DNA of 64,000 bases. Origin: Pyronema omphalodes. Its lineage: Eukaryota > Ascomycota > Pezizomycetes > Pezizales > Pyronemataceae. Of this stretch, positions 1 through 9,908 are shown piece after piece; positions within the stretch are counted from its first letter, which is position 1, and each line of letters starts with the position of its first letter. Below the pieces are notes generated by a model. That model made no database searches and had not been told where the DNA came from. It worked only from the letters and a program-made list of their open reading frames with translations. The DNA lies in assembly GCA_024516155.1 (NCBI GenBank), contig JAJJXM010000003.1:868001-932000 (forward strand), written 5' to 3'. Both the position numbers and the translations under genes were made by a program.

Positions 1-974
1 GTGGAGTGTAGGGAGCGACCAAGAGAGAAAAGAGCTCTTTCTAGAAGATCACCGGCCACGTTATAATCTCGCTGGTGGTGGAAGATTTCGGAGCACTGTA
101 GAAGAGTGGTGATGTGGTAAGGGTTATGCTGGAGAAGCGCTATCATCCGCTCGGGGTCTATTAATGCTGTTAGTAAAATTTATACAACAAATAAGCTTAG
201 ATACTTACCCATTGCTTCTACACATATACTAAACTCTCGCTGTACACCTTGGTATGTCTTGCTGTGGACGAATCGGTAATATGTTGTACCAGTCTCTGGA
301 TCCGAATGCTCAATTTCCATGCCTAAACCACCACTTCCGGAATTTGGCCACTCGTCTTTGGGCTGTATGAAAGTGTTTTTCCGCCCCTTATTGAGAGCTC
401 TTCCCCCAGAGCCCGGAATCCGCTGGAGTCTGGCACCGGCCTGTCGTGCAGCACCGCCCCTGGGCCGTTCATTGCCTTCAATGTTTTTCAACGCGTCCTT
501 TCCAAATAATCTCATCATCTCATTCCCGGCGTCGAGGTTTCTGGAGTCGATCTTAAGGACACTAGAAAGAGGCTGTTCTTGTTGTTCGGAAGTTGATTTT
601 GAGGCAGGCTTCTTTGATGGAGCAAGGCTCAATTCCTTTAAGGCGCGATCGATGTCATCGTCATCCTCTTTTTCCTCATCTCTGTCTGCGGCCTTAGCCT
701 TTCCCTTAGCCTTCTTCTTCTTTTTGTTCTTTTTCTTGCTCTTTGAAGCGGTTGATGCTACAGGCTTCTCCGGCTCCGGCTCAGACTCGGCTTCTTCGTC
801 CTCGTCATCTTGGTCGCGCTCGTCTGGAATGTCGAGAAGTGCAAACAAGCTAGGCTTCGCGGTAGGTGCTGGTTCGTCCTCTTCGCTTTCTGAAACATCC
901 TCCGAGACTGGATCCGGGTTATTCGATTTGAGCAGTTCAAGCTCGCGTGCTTTACGGAGGGCTCGGCTGGACAT
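1..974 (-). CDS. RQC1: TCF25/Rqc1 family protein, N-terminal part (runs off the window)
   Basis: N-terminal part of a TCF25 (Nulp1)/Rqc1 homologue; in yeast Rqc1 is a subunit of the ribosome quality control complex that handles stalled nascent chains on 60S subunits. Seen: a start reading MSSRALRKARELE, a long acidic stretch, a Lys-rich block near residues 80-95 and the family segment YYRFVHSKTYQGVQREF before the first splice. The intron is 158-208 on this strand (donor GTAAGT, branch ACTAAC, acceptor TTAATAG). It joins EAM to DPERMIALLQHNPYHITTLL, which matches the start of the TCF25 domain well. The coding sequence continues past position 1, so the C-terminal part is missing here. The gene is divergent from the flavin-reductase-like gene at 1554. 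A long open frame on the opposite strand (319-1014) is a shadow of the Ser/Glu/Lys-rich composition. Confidence 0.9.
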
Positions 975-1553
975 GGTGTTGGTGTTGGTGGGGTTTGGTG
1001 GGTTACGCGAGTAGGAATCAACTAGATGTGGGGCAGTGGGGTGGTTTTATGGAGAATTTCTTTGACCGCGAAGGTACGCGGCCCCACGGAATGACGTAGA
1101 ACGGTAGGCGATGCGAAGACACATGGTGATTCATATTCAAGATACCTGTAGTTATGATGAGTACGGAAAAGGGAGAAGAAAAGGGAAAATGGAAAAGGAA
1201 AATGGACAGCTTTGAAGATATTCATTCTCCTACAAAAAGCCCCACAATAAGTGAGCATTCCGGAACGGTTCCGATTCGTGGAGCTTGAATATTAATTATT
1301 ACGCTTGGGCAGTTAACAATACACAATTTGTTTCCCCAGAACCTGCGAGTCAACGTTGTGAATAGGCGTAAACCCGCAACCTCCGTTCTATCCCCACCAC
1401 ATACAAATCTCCAACAATACCCTCCCCACACATCTTCGTACTTCACCGGGTATGGCGGTAAAGTACGGTAACGTTCCGTGATCGTGCTAGTTAAATGGCG
1501 GGAGCTTCCCTTGCCTTAAGCTCTTGTTGCCGACCCACTAAAATACCGTCAAG
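975..1553. promoter_or_regulatory. divergent intergenic region between RQC1 and the flavin-reductase-like gene
   Basis: A 579-bp spacer between two divergently read genes, so it should hold both promoters. It contains a purine-rich run near 1163-1205. I see no convincing TATA box and no gene; short open frames here have no recognisable product. Confidence 0.4.
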
Positions 1554-2515
1554 ATGCGGAACAACATCCGGATGCTACAAAATAACTTCCTCCGTCCAAA
1601 GTTCCTCCGTGCAAACTTCCTCCGTTCTTTCTCCACCACCAGAACCACCATGTCCAGACATGTAAATCTGCCCCAAAATTTCAAGGAATCACCAGATATT
1701 GACTTTCTTAGCCTGACTTCAAGACTCTCGAGGCCTCGCGCCCTGACTTCCCCGAGCAGAAGCTAGTTTACAGCAAAACCCCAAACCCCGACTGGAAGCC
1801 CTGCACTCCGGCACCTGCCAATAACCACACTCACACCGCTCTTGACCCCAACGACCCCGCCCGCGCACCTGGCGAGAACTACAAGCTCTTAATCTCTGCC
1901 ATTGTCCCCAGACCTGTTGGTTTCGTCTCCACTGTCTCCCCGAACGGTCAGCGGAACCTTGCTCCCTTCAGCTACTTCCAGGTCGCCAACCATGATCCCC
2001 CAATCTTCACCATTGGATTTGCTGGAGAGAACGACAAGGACTCTCTCCGCAACTTGAAGGAGACCAAGGAGTGCACTATCAATATCATTTCCGAGGACTT
2101 CATCGAGGCAGCTAACTACTGCAGCGTTGACTCCCCACCGGAAGTCAGCGAGTGGGATTTGAGCGGCCTCACTCCCGCTGAGACGGACTTTGTTAAGGCT
2201 CCTAGAGTTAAGGAGAGTGTGTTTGCTGTCGAGTGCCAGCTTGTGCACACCCACGAATGGACGAGTAAGAGGAGTGGAAAGAAGACCGGAGTTCTTGCGA
2301 TTGTAGAGGGTGTGAAATTCTGGGTCAGAGACGACGCATACAAGAATGGAATGTTGGACTTGGAGATTCTTAAGCCCGTTGCAAGAATGGGTGGTGTTAC
2401 ATACGCTATGACCAGGGGTGTTTGGGAGTTGCCCAGACCCAGGTACGAGGAGGAGAGAAAAAACCCTGACGTTCAGGCGGTTGAGAACAAAGGAAAGCAG
2501 AATGGAAACTTGTAA
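1554..2515 (+). CDS. flavin reductase-like (FMN-binding split barrel) protein, probably mitochondrial
   Basis: A 303-aa protein once the intron 1662-1711 is removed. The join gives MSRHPDFKTLEASRPDF, with phase 0 on both sides and acceptor TTTCTTAG. The core has the hallmarks of the Flavin_Reduct (PF01613) split barrel: YKLLISAIVPRPVGFVST near residues 85-102, then NLAPFSYFQVANHDPPIFTIGF, NLKETKECTIN, and a C-terminal GGVTYAMTRGVWELPRP. Proteins of this type bind FMN and are either flavin reductases or uncharacterised oxidoreductases; the substrate cannot be inferred. The ATG at 1554 adds an Arg/Asn/Phe-rich, acid-free leader ending in SFSTTRTT that looks like a mitochondrial targeting peptide. 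A second ATG at 1650 would give a form without the leader. The gene is convergent with RRN6, whose stop lies 247 bp downstream. Confidence 0.85.
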
Positions 2516-2761
2516 TTGCTGTATATGCAATAGACATAGACGTTCATATGTATGATTAATTAGATATCACGATAGATGGATTATGAATAAGGTTATGTAC
2601 AGTTTTCACATTGAGAGTCTAACGACAAAAGAGGAATAACCTTGTATTTACAACCACTGTTTGAAATATCAAAACACAATTAATGGCCACGACCTATCAT
2701 ACCCGCCAAAACTTTTGTTGTCCAAAACCGAAACTCCAAACGCCTTGTACACATATGAACT

Positions 2762-5676
2762 CTAAAATCCTATCTTTCTCTTCTTCTTCGGCTTCCTACT
2801 TCCATGCTTTCCTCTCTCCACCTGACTCATCGGCAACTGACTAGATCCAAAGCCCTGAGAACTTCCAGCAACCTGGCTAGCCCAACCTCCCAACTGACTT
2901 GCACCCCATCCTTGGGTAGCCGGTGCATCCTCAAGAACCATAGGTGCCGCCGCCTGACTACTCGCCAACATATCCGCCAAACCGCCCGCCACACCACTAG
3001 TCCTCCTCCTCTCCTTCTCCTTCCTAGCCCTCAGCCTATCCCTTCTATACCTCGGCACACCTTCCTCAGGGTCCATAAAAGCCTCAAACTCATCCGGATT
3101 CTCTCCAATTTTCCAGGAGTCCAAAATACTTTCCAAACCCTCCTGAAGCTGAATCGGAGTTTGCACATGGGCATAAGCACGGATTCTTCCCAGGGGTTCG
3201 ACAATTTTCCTGGGCTCAAAATCGGCGGGTCGGTTTATAGGTGTAAATGCTTGCGAGGCTGGGGGTAGTAGTTGCTCTGGTGATGGCTTTACGCTGATTC
3301 CTATGCTGGAGAGGAAAATCTCGGTGGCTATGAGACGGGAGAGACGTTCGCGGTTGAGTCGTACTCGGATTGGGATGGTTTCCGAGAGTGGCGTGATACG
3401 GGTGTCGATTAGGGAGTTGTAGAATGTTTGGATGGTGGGCTTCGAGTCTCCGGGCGGTGCAAGAAGAGAGGGACGGCTAGTGGGGATAAGGAGGGATTTA
3501 ATGTCGTAAGATTCGAGAATGGTAGGAGAGGCTAGGAGGGTTTCGATAGAAGTTTCGAGGGTGGTGAGGTTATCGAAAAGAAGGGTTGGTGCGCGGACGT
3601 TCATACTGATGGTGTTAGATATGGTGGTAAGGAAGATAGGGATGATGGCTTACAGTGAGGAGACTCCGAGGTTACGGGTTTCTCGTTCCACACGGTCTAG
3701 AAGGATTTCTTTTATTCTGGCACAGTAGCCGTCGATGGAGTTAATGTTGTCCCCGTCTTGCACAGTGCGAAGACCTTGCCCTTCTTGGAAGGCTCCTTTG
3801 TATAGAGAGGAAAAGTCATGCCGTAGATGGCTGGGGAATTCCGGTGCTTCATCTCCTGATGGTGTTTTTTCATCCTCTGTCTCATCGTCTGACTCGGCAG
3901 GTTCCACGGCGTGCTCGGAACTTTTGGCTACCAATTTGGGAGGGTTCTCTCCATCGTAGGTGTGGTATAAACGCTGAGATACTTCTCTGTACTTGTTGAT
4001 GGAGATTCCCGTGAAGAAGTGCGTATTTTTGTGTTCTTCACTCTTCGGACCAATGACAGTGCATGGCATCATAGTCATGGTCATTGCAGATTTCGTGGGT
4101 TTATTATTGGCGAATGGTGGCGACAGTATAAAAGGTTCACCGAGCTTTGATGGTTCCTTCCATGATCCAAATTGATAGCATGTTGTCAAAAAGTTCACTC
4201 TCGATCCAATAAAAGCCGTAGTAACTATCCAAGTTAATTAGTCAAGCCTAGGTATTATAGAAAAAAACAACATACCATCATCGGTACGAACAACATCAAG
4301 GTACATAGATATGTCATCATGGTGCCGCTCATGTTTCCAACTGACAAGCGGTTGTTTCGGTTGTCTGAGATCAATATGGCTGATATGTGAGGAAGTAAGA
4401 AGAAATGCATCGTGACCATCAGTCATTTTTGGTCCTCGCCGAAGATCAAGGATCCAACTACGATTCTGGCCAACTGGAAGTGTGATATTTCCAGCAGAAG
4501 TGTTTGTCTAGCATAGTCAGCAGCTATAATAACACTGTAGAATCATAGGTAATCACCCGTATATCAAAGAGCTTTGCAATCTGACGATCACAGGCCACGA
4601 TTGTATTTGTGTCTGCACCCCATATTATTCTACCCCAGACATTGCTATTCCTGGTATCTTCGGGATTAATCTTTCCGGTGCCATAACTCAGTAATTGCTG
4701 TGGCCAATCTGCCCGATTTTTTGATGACCTTCCATGAAGATGATATATTGACCAATTGCCAGCTCCATCAACAATTCCAATTTGTTTGTCATCCCATGGA
4801 CTGAAAGTCAAATCTACATGCTCTGCTTCATTCAGTTCGAGCCATGAACGTTTTGCGAGAGGAATAAGTTGAATAATCTTTTTCGATTTCCGATCACTGG
4901 CATACTGATAGGCCACGTTATAAAGTTTGGTAGACTCAGTTGTACGAATGGCAAGTCGATCTGTAAAAGATTTAGTCTATACGACTGCCAGAGTGTCAGG
5001 ATATTATATACTTGATAATTCAGCTTCTTGAGAAAAATCTCTTGCAAAGCAGACTTGTCGTATAGGAGTTCCAATAAAATGTTTAGTTTGAACTGTAGGA
5101 CTGATACCAGGATATGATAGTATAGCGTTGTTAGAGTTTTTGAATTCGCGTTTTGTTTTCATAACATCGGCCAAAACTGATTAAACAATGCTCTGGTTAG
5201 CTTTTCACGAAATGGAACATGGGACAGTGTATCAATTACTCAAATGAGAACCAGCTGCACCACTAGTGAATGCCGCAATTTCATGCTCGTGATCACTCAC
5301 ACGGGATCTGGCAGCTCCAAATCCCATCAAACGTCCATCAAGCGGCGAAGAAACACTATTTACGGCAAGTATTCGTGATTCTACTAAGTAATTATCAATT
5401 ACATCGATTAAACCGCTCAATCCAGGTGCATCAGGTGCCTAGATATTTGGCCAATTAGTTTTTATATCACAGCATAAACGCATATTGGGAGCCTACAATA
5501 TCATTTAGCCACTGCCCTGAACGGAGCTTACGAATGGAAGTACTTGGGTCGTCTAATTCGAGCGAACGGCCTATAATCGGCTCTCTATCGGTCAGAGGAA
5601 AGATGCGGAAACCCTTGCTGGGCTGACGATGAAAATGCCATTTGTGAGTGTCCGGGTTGTACTTGGCGATATTCAT
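2762..5676 (-). CDS. RRN6: RNA polymerase I-specific transcription initiation factor Rrn6-like
   Basis: Seven predicted exons on the minus strand: 5676-5497, 5438-5240, 5176-5012, 4960-4557, 4507-4276, 4224-3654, 3605-2762. Phases are consistent and give 864 aa. Rrn6 is a core-factor subunit that recruits Pol I to the rDNA promoter. Family marks are YNPDTHKWHFHRQ near the N terminus, TKHFIGTPIRQVCFARDFS, a beta-propeller-like middle (TFSPWDDKQIGIVDGAGNWSI; GQNRSWILDLRRGP), and a long SQ/GWGASQL-type Ser-Gln tail ending in KPKKKRKIGF, typical of fungal Rrn6. The first intron (5439-5496, donor GTAGGC) and the start at 5676 are the least certain parts. Fungal Rrn6 usually has a short extra N-terminal segment, and none is obvious here because a stop lies in frame upstream. 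The gene is divergent from GUA1, with 389 bp between starts. Confidence 0.82.
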
Positions 5677-6065
5677 TGCTGTGTCTGCGGTCACAGCTAG
5701 CCAGCTCTTAAGATGTATTTCAGTCACCACCTCAGCGAGAGCAATCAGGGTCTGTTCGCAGCAGAAGTGACACGCCGTGCACAAGGTAAAAACGCGTTCA
5801 TCCGCCGGGACACGCTGAACGAGACGCGAAGTTTAAAGTTGCTGAATCATCGCTTTTAGCGCAGATCTAGATCGGGGGCCAGGGCTCTTGACGCTGCAGG
5901 GATACTCTCACAAGCGCGGTGATAGCCCCACATTTGCCCCTCCAAAATTTTCATTCGCAGCCAAATTGGACCAGGGCATCTCGGCGACGCACCAACGACT
6001 CTGAGAGACTTATATCTTCTCTCTCTCACCACCCTAGGGACTCCTCACACATCCCATACACAAAC
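5677..6065. promoter_or_regulatory. shared divergent promoter region of RRN6 and GUA1
   Basis: 389 bp between the predicted RRN6 and GUA1 starts. A pyrimidine-rich stretch (about 6010-6030, TCTTCTCTCTCTCACC) sits just upstream of the GUA1 ATG, as is common in strongly expressed fungal genes. If RRN6 begins further upstream than proposed, the promoter is shorter still. Confidence 0.5.
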
Positions 6066-7934
6066 ATGTCGTCCACTACCAAGGTTGAGTCTGCTGGTTC
6101 TGCGGAAGTTGTATGCATCTCTATCACCAGTATCCGGGCACTCCGACAGCCGCTGACACATTTATTCACAGGTGGCCGAGCTCTTCGACACCATTTTGGT
6201 ACTTGACCTTCACCGGGGAATTAATGTCTGAACCCGCGCTTACCATAGTTTCTATGGAAAATAGGTGCTCGACTTCGGGTATGTTTCTTTTCTTGCGTTT
6301 GAGTGTTTGCAGTTACTGATATGAGACTTGTTGGATAGTTCCCAGTTCTCTCACTTGATCATCCGTCGTCTCCGTGAGCTCAATGTCTACGCCGAGATGT
6401 TCCCCTGCACCCAGAAGATCGCGGATCTTGCCTGGAAGCCCAAGGGAGTTATCTTGTCCGGATCTCCCTACTCTGTCTACGACGCCGATGCTCCTCACGT
6501 TGACCCCGCTGTGTTCGACTTGGGTGTGAGTAATACCTACAGGCGCTAAGCTTGAAAGTTTTTCATACTGATGTACCATAGGTCCCCATTCTCGGAGTCT
6601 GCTACGGTCTCCAGGAGATTGCCTGGAACCACGGAAAGAACGTCTGTGCTGGTGACCGCAAGGAGTACGGACACTCCATCTTGAACGTCACCCGCCACAC
6701 TTCCGCTGCCCCTCACGTCGATGCTCTCTTCGAAGGTATTGATGACGAGATGGACGTCTGGATGTCCCACGGTGACAAGCTCGGTGCCCTTCCCCCCGGA
6801 TTCTTGACCATTGCCACCACCGCCAACGCCCCCTACGCCGGAATCGCCCACGCCGAGCGCAAGCTCTACGGAGTTCAGTTCCACCCCGAGGTTACCCACA
6901 CCACCAAGGGTAAGGAGCTTTTGTCCAACTTCGCTGTCAAGCTCTGTGGAGCCGAGCAGAACTGGACCATGGACCTCTTCGTCGAGACCGAGATTGAGCG
7001 TATTCGCCAGACCGTTGGACCCACCGGCCAGGTTATTGGTGCCGTTTCTGGAGGTGTCGACTCTACCGTCGCTGCCAAGTTGATGCAGAGAGCCATTGGA
7101 GACCGTTTCCACGCTATTCTCGTTGACAACGGTGTCATGCGTCTCAACGAGTGTGAGACTGTCCACAAGACCTTGACTGAGCACCTCGGAATCAACCTTA
7201 CCGTTGTTGACGCCAGCGCTGAGTTCTTGGCCCGCCTTAAGGGTGTTGAGGAGCCTGAGCAGAAGCGTAAGATCATTGGAAACCTCTTCATTGAGGTCTT
7301 CCAGCGTGAGGCCGACCGTGTCATGAAGGAGTCTGGTGGAAACGTCGACTACCTTCTCCAGGGAACTCTTTACCCCGACGTTATTGAGTCTCTTTCCTTC
7401 AAGGGACCCTCCGCCACCATCAAGACCCACCACAACGTTGGAGGTCTCCCCGCCAACATGAAGCTCAAGGTTATCGAGCCCCTTCGTGAGCTCTTCAAGG
7501 ACGAGGTCCGCATCATGGGAACCAACCTCGGAATCCCAGAGGAGCTTGTCTGGCGCCACCCCTTCCCCGGTCCCGGAATTGCCATCCGTATCGTTGGAGA
7601 GGTTACCCCCGACCAGATCCGCATTGCCCGCCAGGCCGACCACATCTTCATCTCTGAGATTATGGCCGCCGGTCTCTACCGCCAGATCTCCCAGGCTTAC
7701 GCCGCCCTTCTCCCTGTCCGCGCCGTCGGTGTCATGGGAGACAAGCGTGTCTACGACCAATGCATTGCCCTCCGTGCCGTCACCACCACCGACTACATGA
7801 CTGCTGACTGGTTCGACTTTGACGGAAAGTTCCTCCGCAAGGTCTCTACCCGTATCGTCAACGAGGTCGACGGTGTCTGCAGAGTGCTTTACGATGTCAC
7901 CCAGAAGCCTCCCGGAACCATTGAGTTCCAGTAA
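6066..7934 (+). CDS. GUA1: GMP synthase (glutamine-hydrolysing)
   Basis: Five exons: 6066-6110, 6172-6198, 6265-6278 (a 14-nt microexon), 6339-6525, 6582-7934. They give 541 aa, the normal fungal length. The enzyme converts XMP to GMP using ATP and glutamine in the cytosol. The class I glutamine amidotransferase domain (about residues 20-205) shows [22 protein letters not shown], nucleophile Cys98 in [10 protein letters not shown], and His192/Glu194 in [10 protein letters not shown]. The ATP-pyrophosphatase P-loop SGGVDST lies at 247-253, and the C-terminal dimerisation domain ends in KPPGTIEFQ. Introns crowd into the first 90 codons, and codon use in exon 5 is strongly biased to C-ending codons, suggesting high expression. 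That bias opens a 488-codon frame on the opposite strand that is not a gene. Intron 2 starts with a near-copy of the microexon (see findings). Confidence 0.96.
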
Positions 7935-8545
7935 AAAATTAATTTTCTTTTTGTTGCTTGATTTATGTTTCTTTTTCTTTTTTTGGGGAAAATTTATGGG
8001 TGTTATGTGCATGGTTTGACTTTGTTTGATTTCGGGGTTCGGGTTTCATAGAGCTAGAGGGGTCCATAGAAAATAGATACCATGTGGGCTTTACCATTTC
8101 ACTCCTCCGTCGAACAGTGCATTTGCTTTGCTTGATCCTAGAATTGCAGTCCCGACATGTAAAGGGGCGCACCTGGGAGGTTTCATCCCAAAATTCAACT
8201 CTGTGCACCACCCCAGGAATAACCTTAATCGGAGGTATCAGCGGAAACCGAGGTCGGTTCCTCGTATGTACTGCAGTAAGCTTATATCTCGGATCTCTCA
8301 GATGCGGAGTTCCTAGGTATGTATTTACCGGAGGTTCCCCACCGCACGGACATCACAAACCTCCAGCGTTTAGGGAATTAACCGCCAGAGATCTCCGGTA
8401 TCACGTGATATATCATCAAGGTGTCGTTATGACGTGACGCCATCGCTCGCAAGCCTTCAACTTACATACATACAACATCACGGTGGTGGCAACGTGATAA
8501 CGAAGCAACGCGCATCGCATCGTATCGCCGAACACAAAAAATATA
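7935..8545. other. intergenic region GUA1-DAP1
   Basis: 611 bp holding the T-rich GUA1 3' end (7935-7985) and the DAP1 promoter. The only distinct element I see is a 12-bp palindrome with a CACGTG core at 8399-8410, followed by TGACGTGAC near 8430. No gene. Confidence 0.5.
8399..8410. promoter_or_regulatory. palindromic E-box-like site upstream of DAP1
   Basis: TATCACGTGATA is a perfect 12-bp palindrome about 135 bp upstream of the DAP1 start. CACGTG/TCACGTGA is a bHLH site; SREBP-type and Cbf1-type factors bind such sequences, and fungal DAP1 is a sterol-pathway gene. The regulatory role is inference. Confidence 0.35.
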
Positions 8546-9127
8546 ATGTCGCAAGAATTACCCGTTACGCCAGAGGCGGAGGTGTAAGTTCCCTCTGTGA
8601 TTAATGAATGGAGAATCAAATCGTCTATGAATGTATGGTATACTGATATCGCCAATAGTGTCACTATCTTCACCCCCGTTAATCTCGTCCTGCTTTCGTT
8701 GTTCCTTTACCTTCTTTTCACTAGGCTGCGTCCTGCACCTGCGCCGGTTCTTACAAACCCGGAACCTACGGTTTTTCGTACCTTTACTCCGAAGACACTG
8801 CTTCCTTATAACGGCATTGAGAACCCCTCTGTTTATCTCGGAGTGCAAGGCAAAGTCTTTGATGTCACGGCGGGAAAAAGTTTTTACGGACCGGGGGGTC
8901 CTTACTCGAATTTTGCGGGGAGGGATGCGTCTAGAGGTCTGGCGAAGAATAGTTTCGATGAGGAGATGTTGACGGATGTTAATGAGAAGTTGGATTTGTT
9001 GGAGGATTTGAATGATGAGGAGAGAGGAAGTTTGAGGGATTGGAAGGCGCATTTTGAGGGGAAGTATATGCTGGTTGGAAGGTTGGTGAATGAGGGGAGT
9101 GAGGAGGCGAAGGAGGCGGGGTTGTAG
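8546..9127 (+). CDS. DAP1: Dap1-like membrane-associated progesterone receptor (MAPR) haem protein
   Basis: Two exons, 8546-8583 and 8659-9127, giving 168 aa; the splice yields MSQELPVTPEAEVVTIFTPVNL. Dap1/PGRMC proteins bind haem and support ergosterol-pathway cytochromes P450 (Erg11) at the ER. Seen: a transmembrane helix at about residues 14-35 (LVLLSLFLYLLF), then a cytochrome-b5-like MAPR domain with FTPKTLLPYNGIE, VYLGVQGKVFDVT, the family block YGPGGPYSNFAGRDASRGLA and SFDEEML. The Tyr residues in this domain, including those of YGPGGPYS, are candidate haem ligands by family comparison. The C terminus ends in an Asp/Glu-rich region with DWKAHFEGKYMLVGRLV, as usual for the family. The gene stands alone, downstream of and parallel to GUA1. 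Confidence 0.93.
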
Positions 9128-9134
9128 AGGGTGC

Positions 9135-9250
9135 TATTGGGGGAGTAATAGAGTAGGCTGCGAAAGGGAAGTAAGAGGAGGGGAAAATATGGCGTGAAAT
9201 GTGTCGTGATACATATATGATCTCTTTACTGGGGATGTTTACTTAGCTAT
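9135..9250. repeat. diverged direct repeat, copy 1
   Basis: This segment (GGCTGCGAAAG..., GAGGAGG, TGTCGTGA, TCTCTTTACT) recurs in the same order at about 9432-9553, roughly 300 bp downstream, at about 75-80% identity by eye. It lies just past the DAP1 stop and may include its 3' UTR. Confidence 0.6.
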
Positions 9251-9412
9251 GGAAAACATCTGGGGAGCAATAATTGATACCATATTATCATTCTTCGTGG
9301 CAAGGAATTGTTGATCCGAAATTTATCAACTGAGTGTAAATTGAGACCAGTATTACTTGATACAGTATCAAGAAATTTACAAGGACAGAGATAACGGAAT
9401 CATCATCGAGTC

Positions 9413-9430
9413 GGGGGGGGGGGGGGGGGG
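9413..9430. repeat. poly(G) tract, G18
   Basis: Uninterrupted run of 18 G, one of five G/C homopolymer tracts of 15-22 nt in the window. It lies between the two diverged direct repeats. Confidence 0.95.
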
Positions 9431-9431
9431 T

Positions 9432-9553
9432 GAATGGGGGAGGATATAGTACTTGAATTAGCTGCGAAAGGTGCTTAAGAGGAGGACAAGATAAGCCGTG
9501 GAATATGTCGTGACACTCATACAATCTCTTTACTAGCGAAATTTACTCATCTA
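9432..9553. repeat. diverged direct repeat, copy 2
   Basis: Second copy of the unit at 9135-9250. It shares GCTGCGAAAG, AAGAGGAGGA, ATGTCGTGACA and ATCTCTTTACT in the same order. The octamer array begins about 28 bp downstream. Confidence 0.6.
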
Positions 9554-9580
9554 CAGCAGTCTCCAAGTCAGCCATATCAA

Positions 9581-9908
9581 TCCCATAATCCCATAATCCC
9601 ATAATCCCATAATCCCATAATCCCATAATCCCATAATCCCATAATCCCATAATCCCATAATCCCATAATCCCATAATCCCATAATCCCATAATCCCATAA
9701 TCCCATAATCCCATAATCCCATAATCCCATAATCCCATAATCCCATAATCCCATAATCCCATAATCCCATAATCCCATAATCCCATAATCCCATAATCCC
9801 ATAATCCCATAATCCCATAATCCCAAAATCCCATATTGCCATATTACCATATTGCCATATTGCCATGTTGCCATGTTGCCATATTGTCATGTTGCCATGT
9901 TGCCATAT
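9581..9908. repeat. octamer tandem array, 41 units of TCCCATAA and variants
   Basis: Thirty perfect head-to-tail TCCCATAA units run from 9581 to 9820. Eleven degenerate units follow, drifting through TCCCAAAA and TCCCATAT to TGCCATAT/TGCCATGT and ending near 9908. No unit contains a minus-strand stop, so all three minus frames stay open and translate as an endless GLWDYGIM-type octapeptide; this is not evidence of a gene. The perfect-to-degenerate gradient suggests recent expansion at the low-coordinate end. Confidence 0.97.

Noticed and set aside
319..1014. 231-codon plus-strand frame opposite the TCF25/Rqc1 gene
   Set aside because: Shadow of acidic/Lys-rich codons; Ser/Phe/Leu-rich product without a motif.
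1889..2530. 213-codon minus-strand frame opposite the flavin-reductase-like gene
   Set aside because: Antisense shadow of a recognised coding exon; no domain.
6546..8012. 488-codon open frame on the minus strand opposite GUA1
   Set aside because: It arises from the strongly C-ending codon bias of GUA1 exon 5; its product is Val/Leu/Gly/Asp-rich with no domain and mirrors the sense codons.
9543..9890. 115-codon WDYGIMGL repeat frame on the minus strand
   Set aside because: It is the translation of the TCCCATAA octamer array, open in all three frames because the unit has no minus-strand stop.
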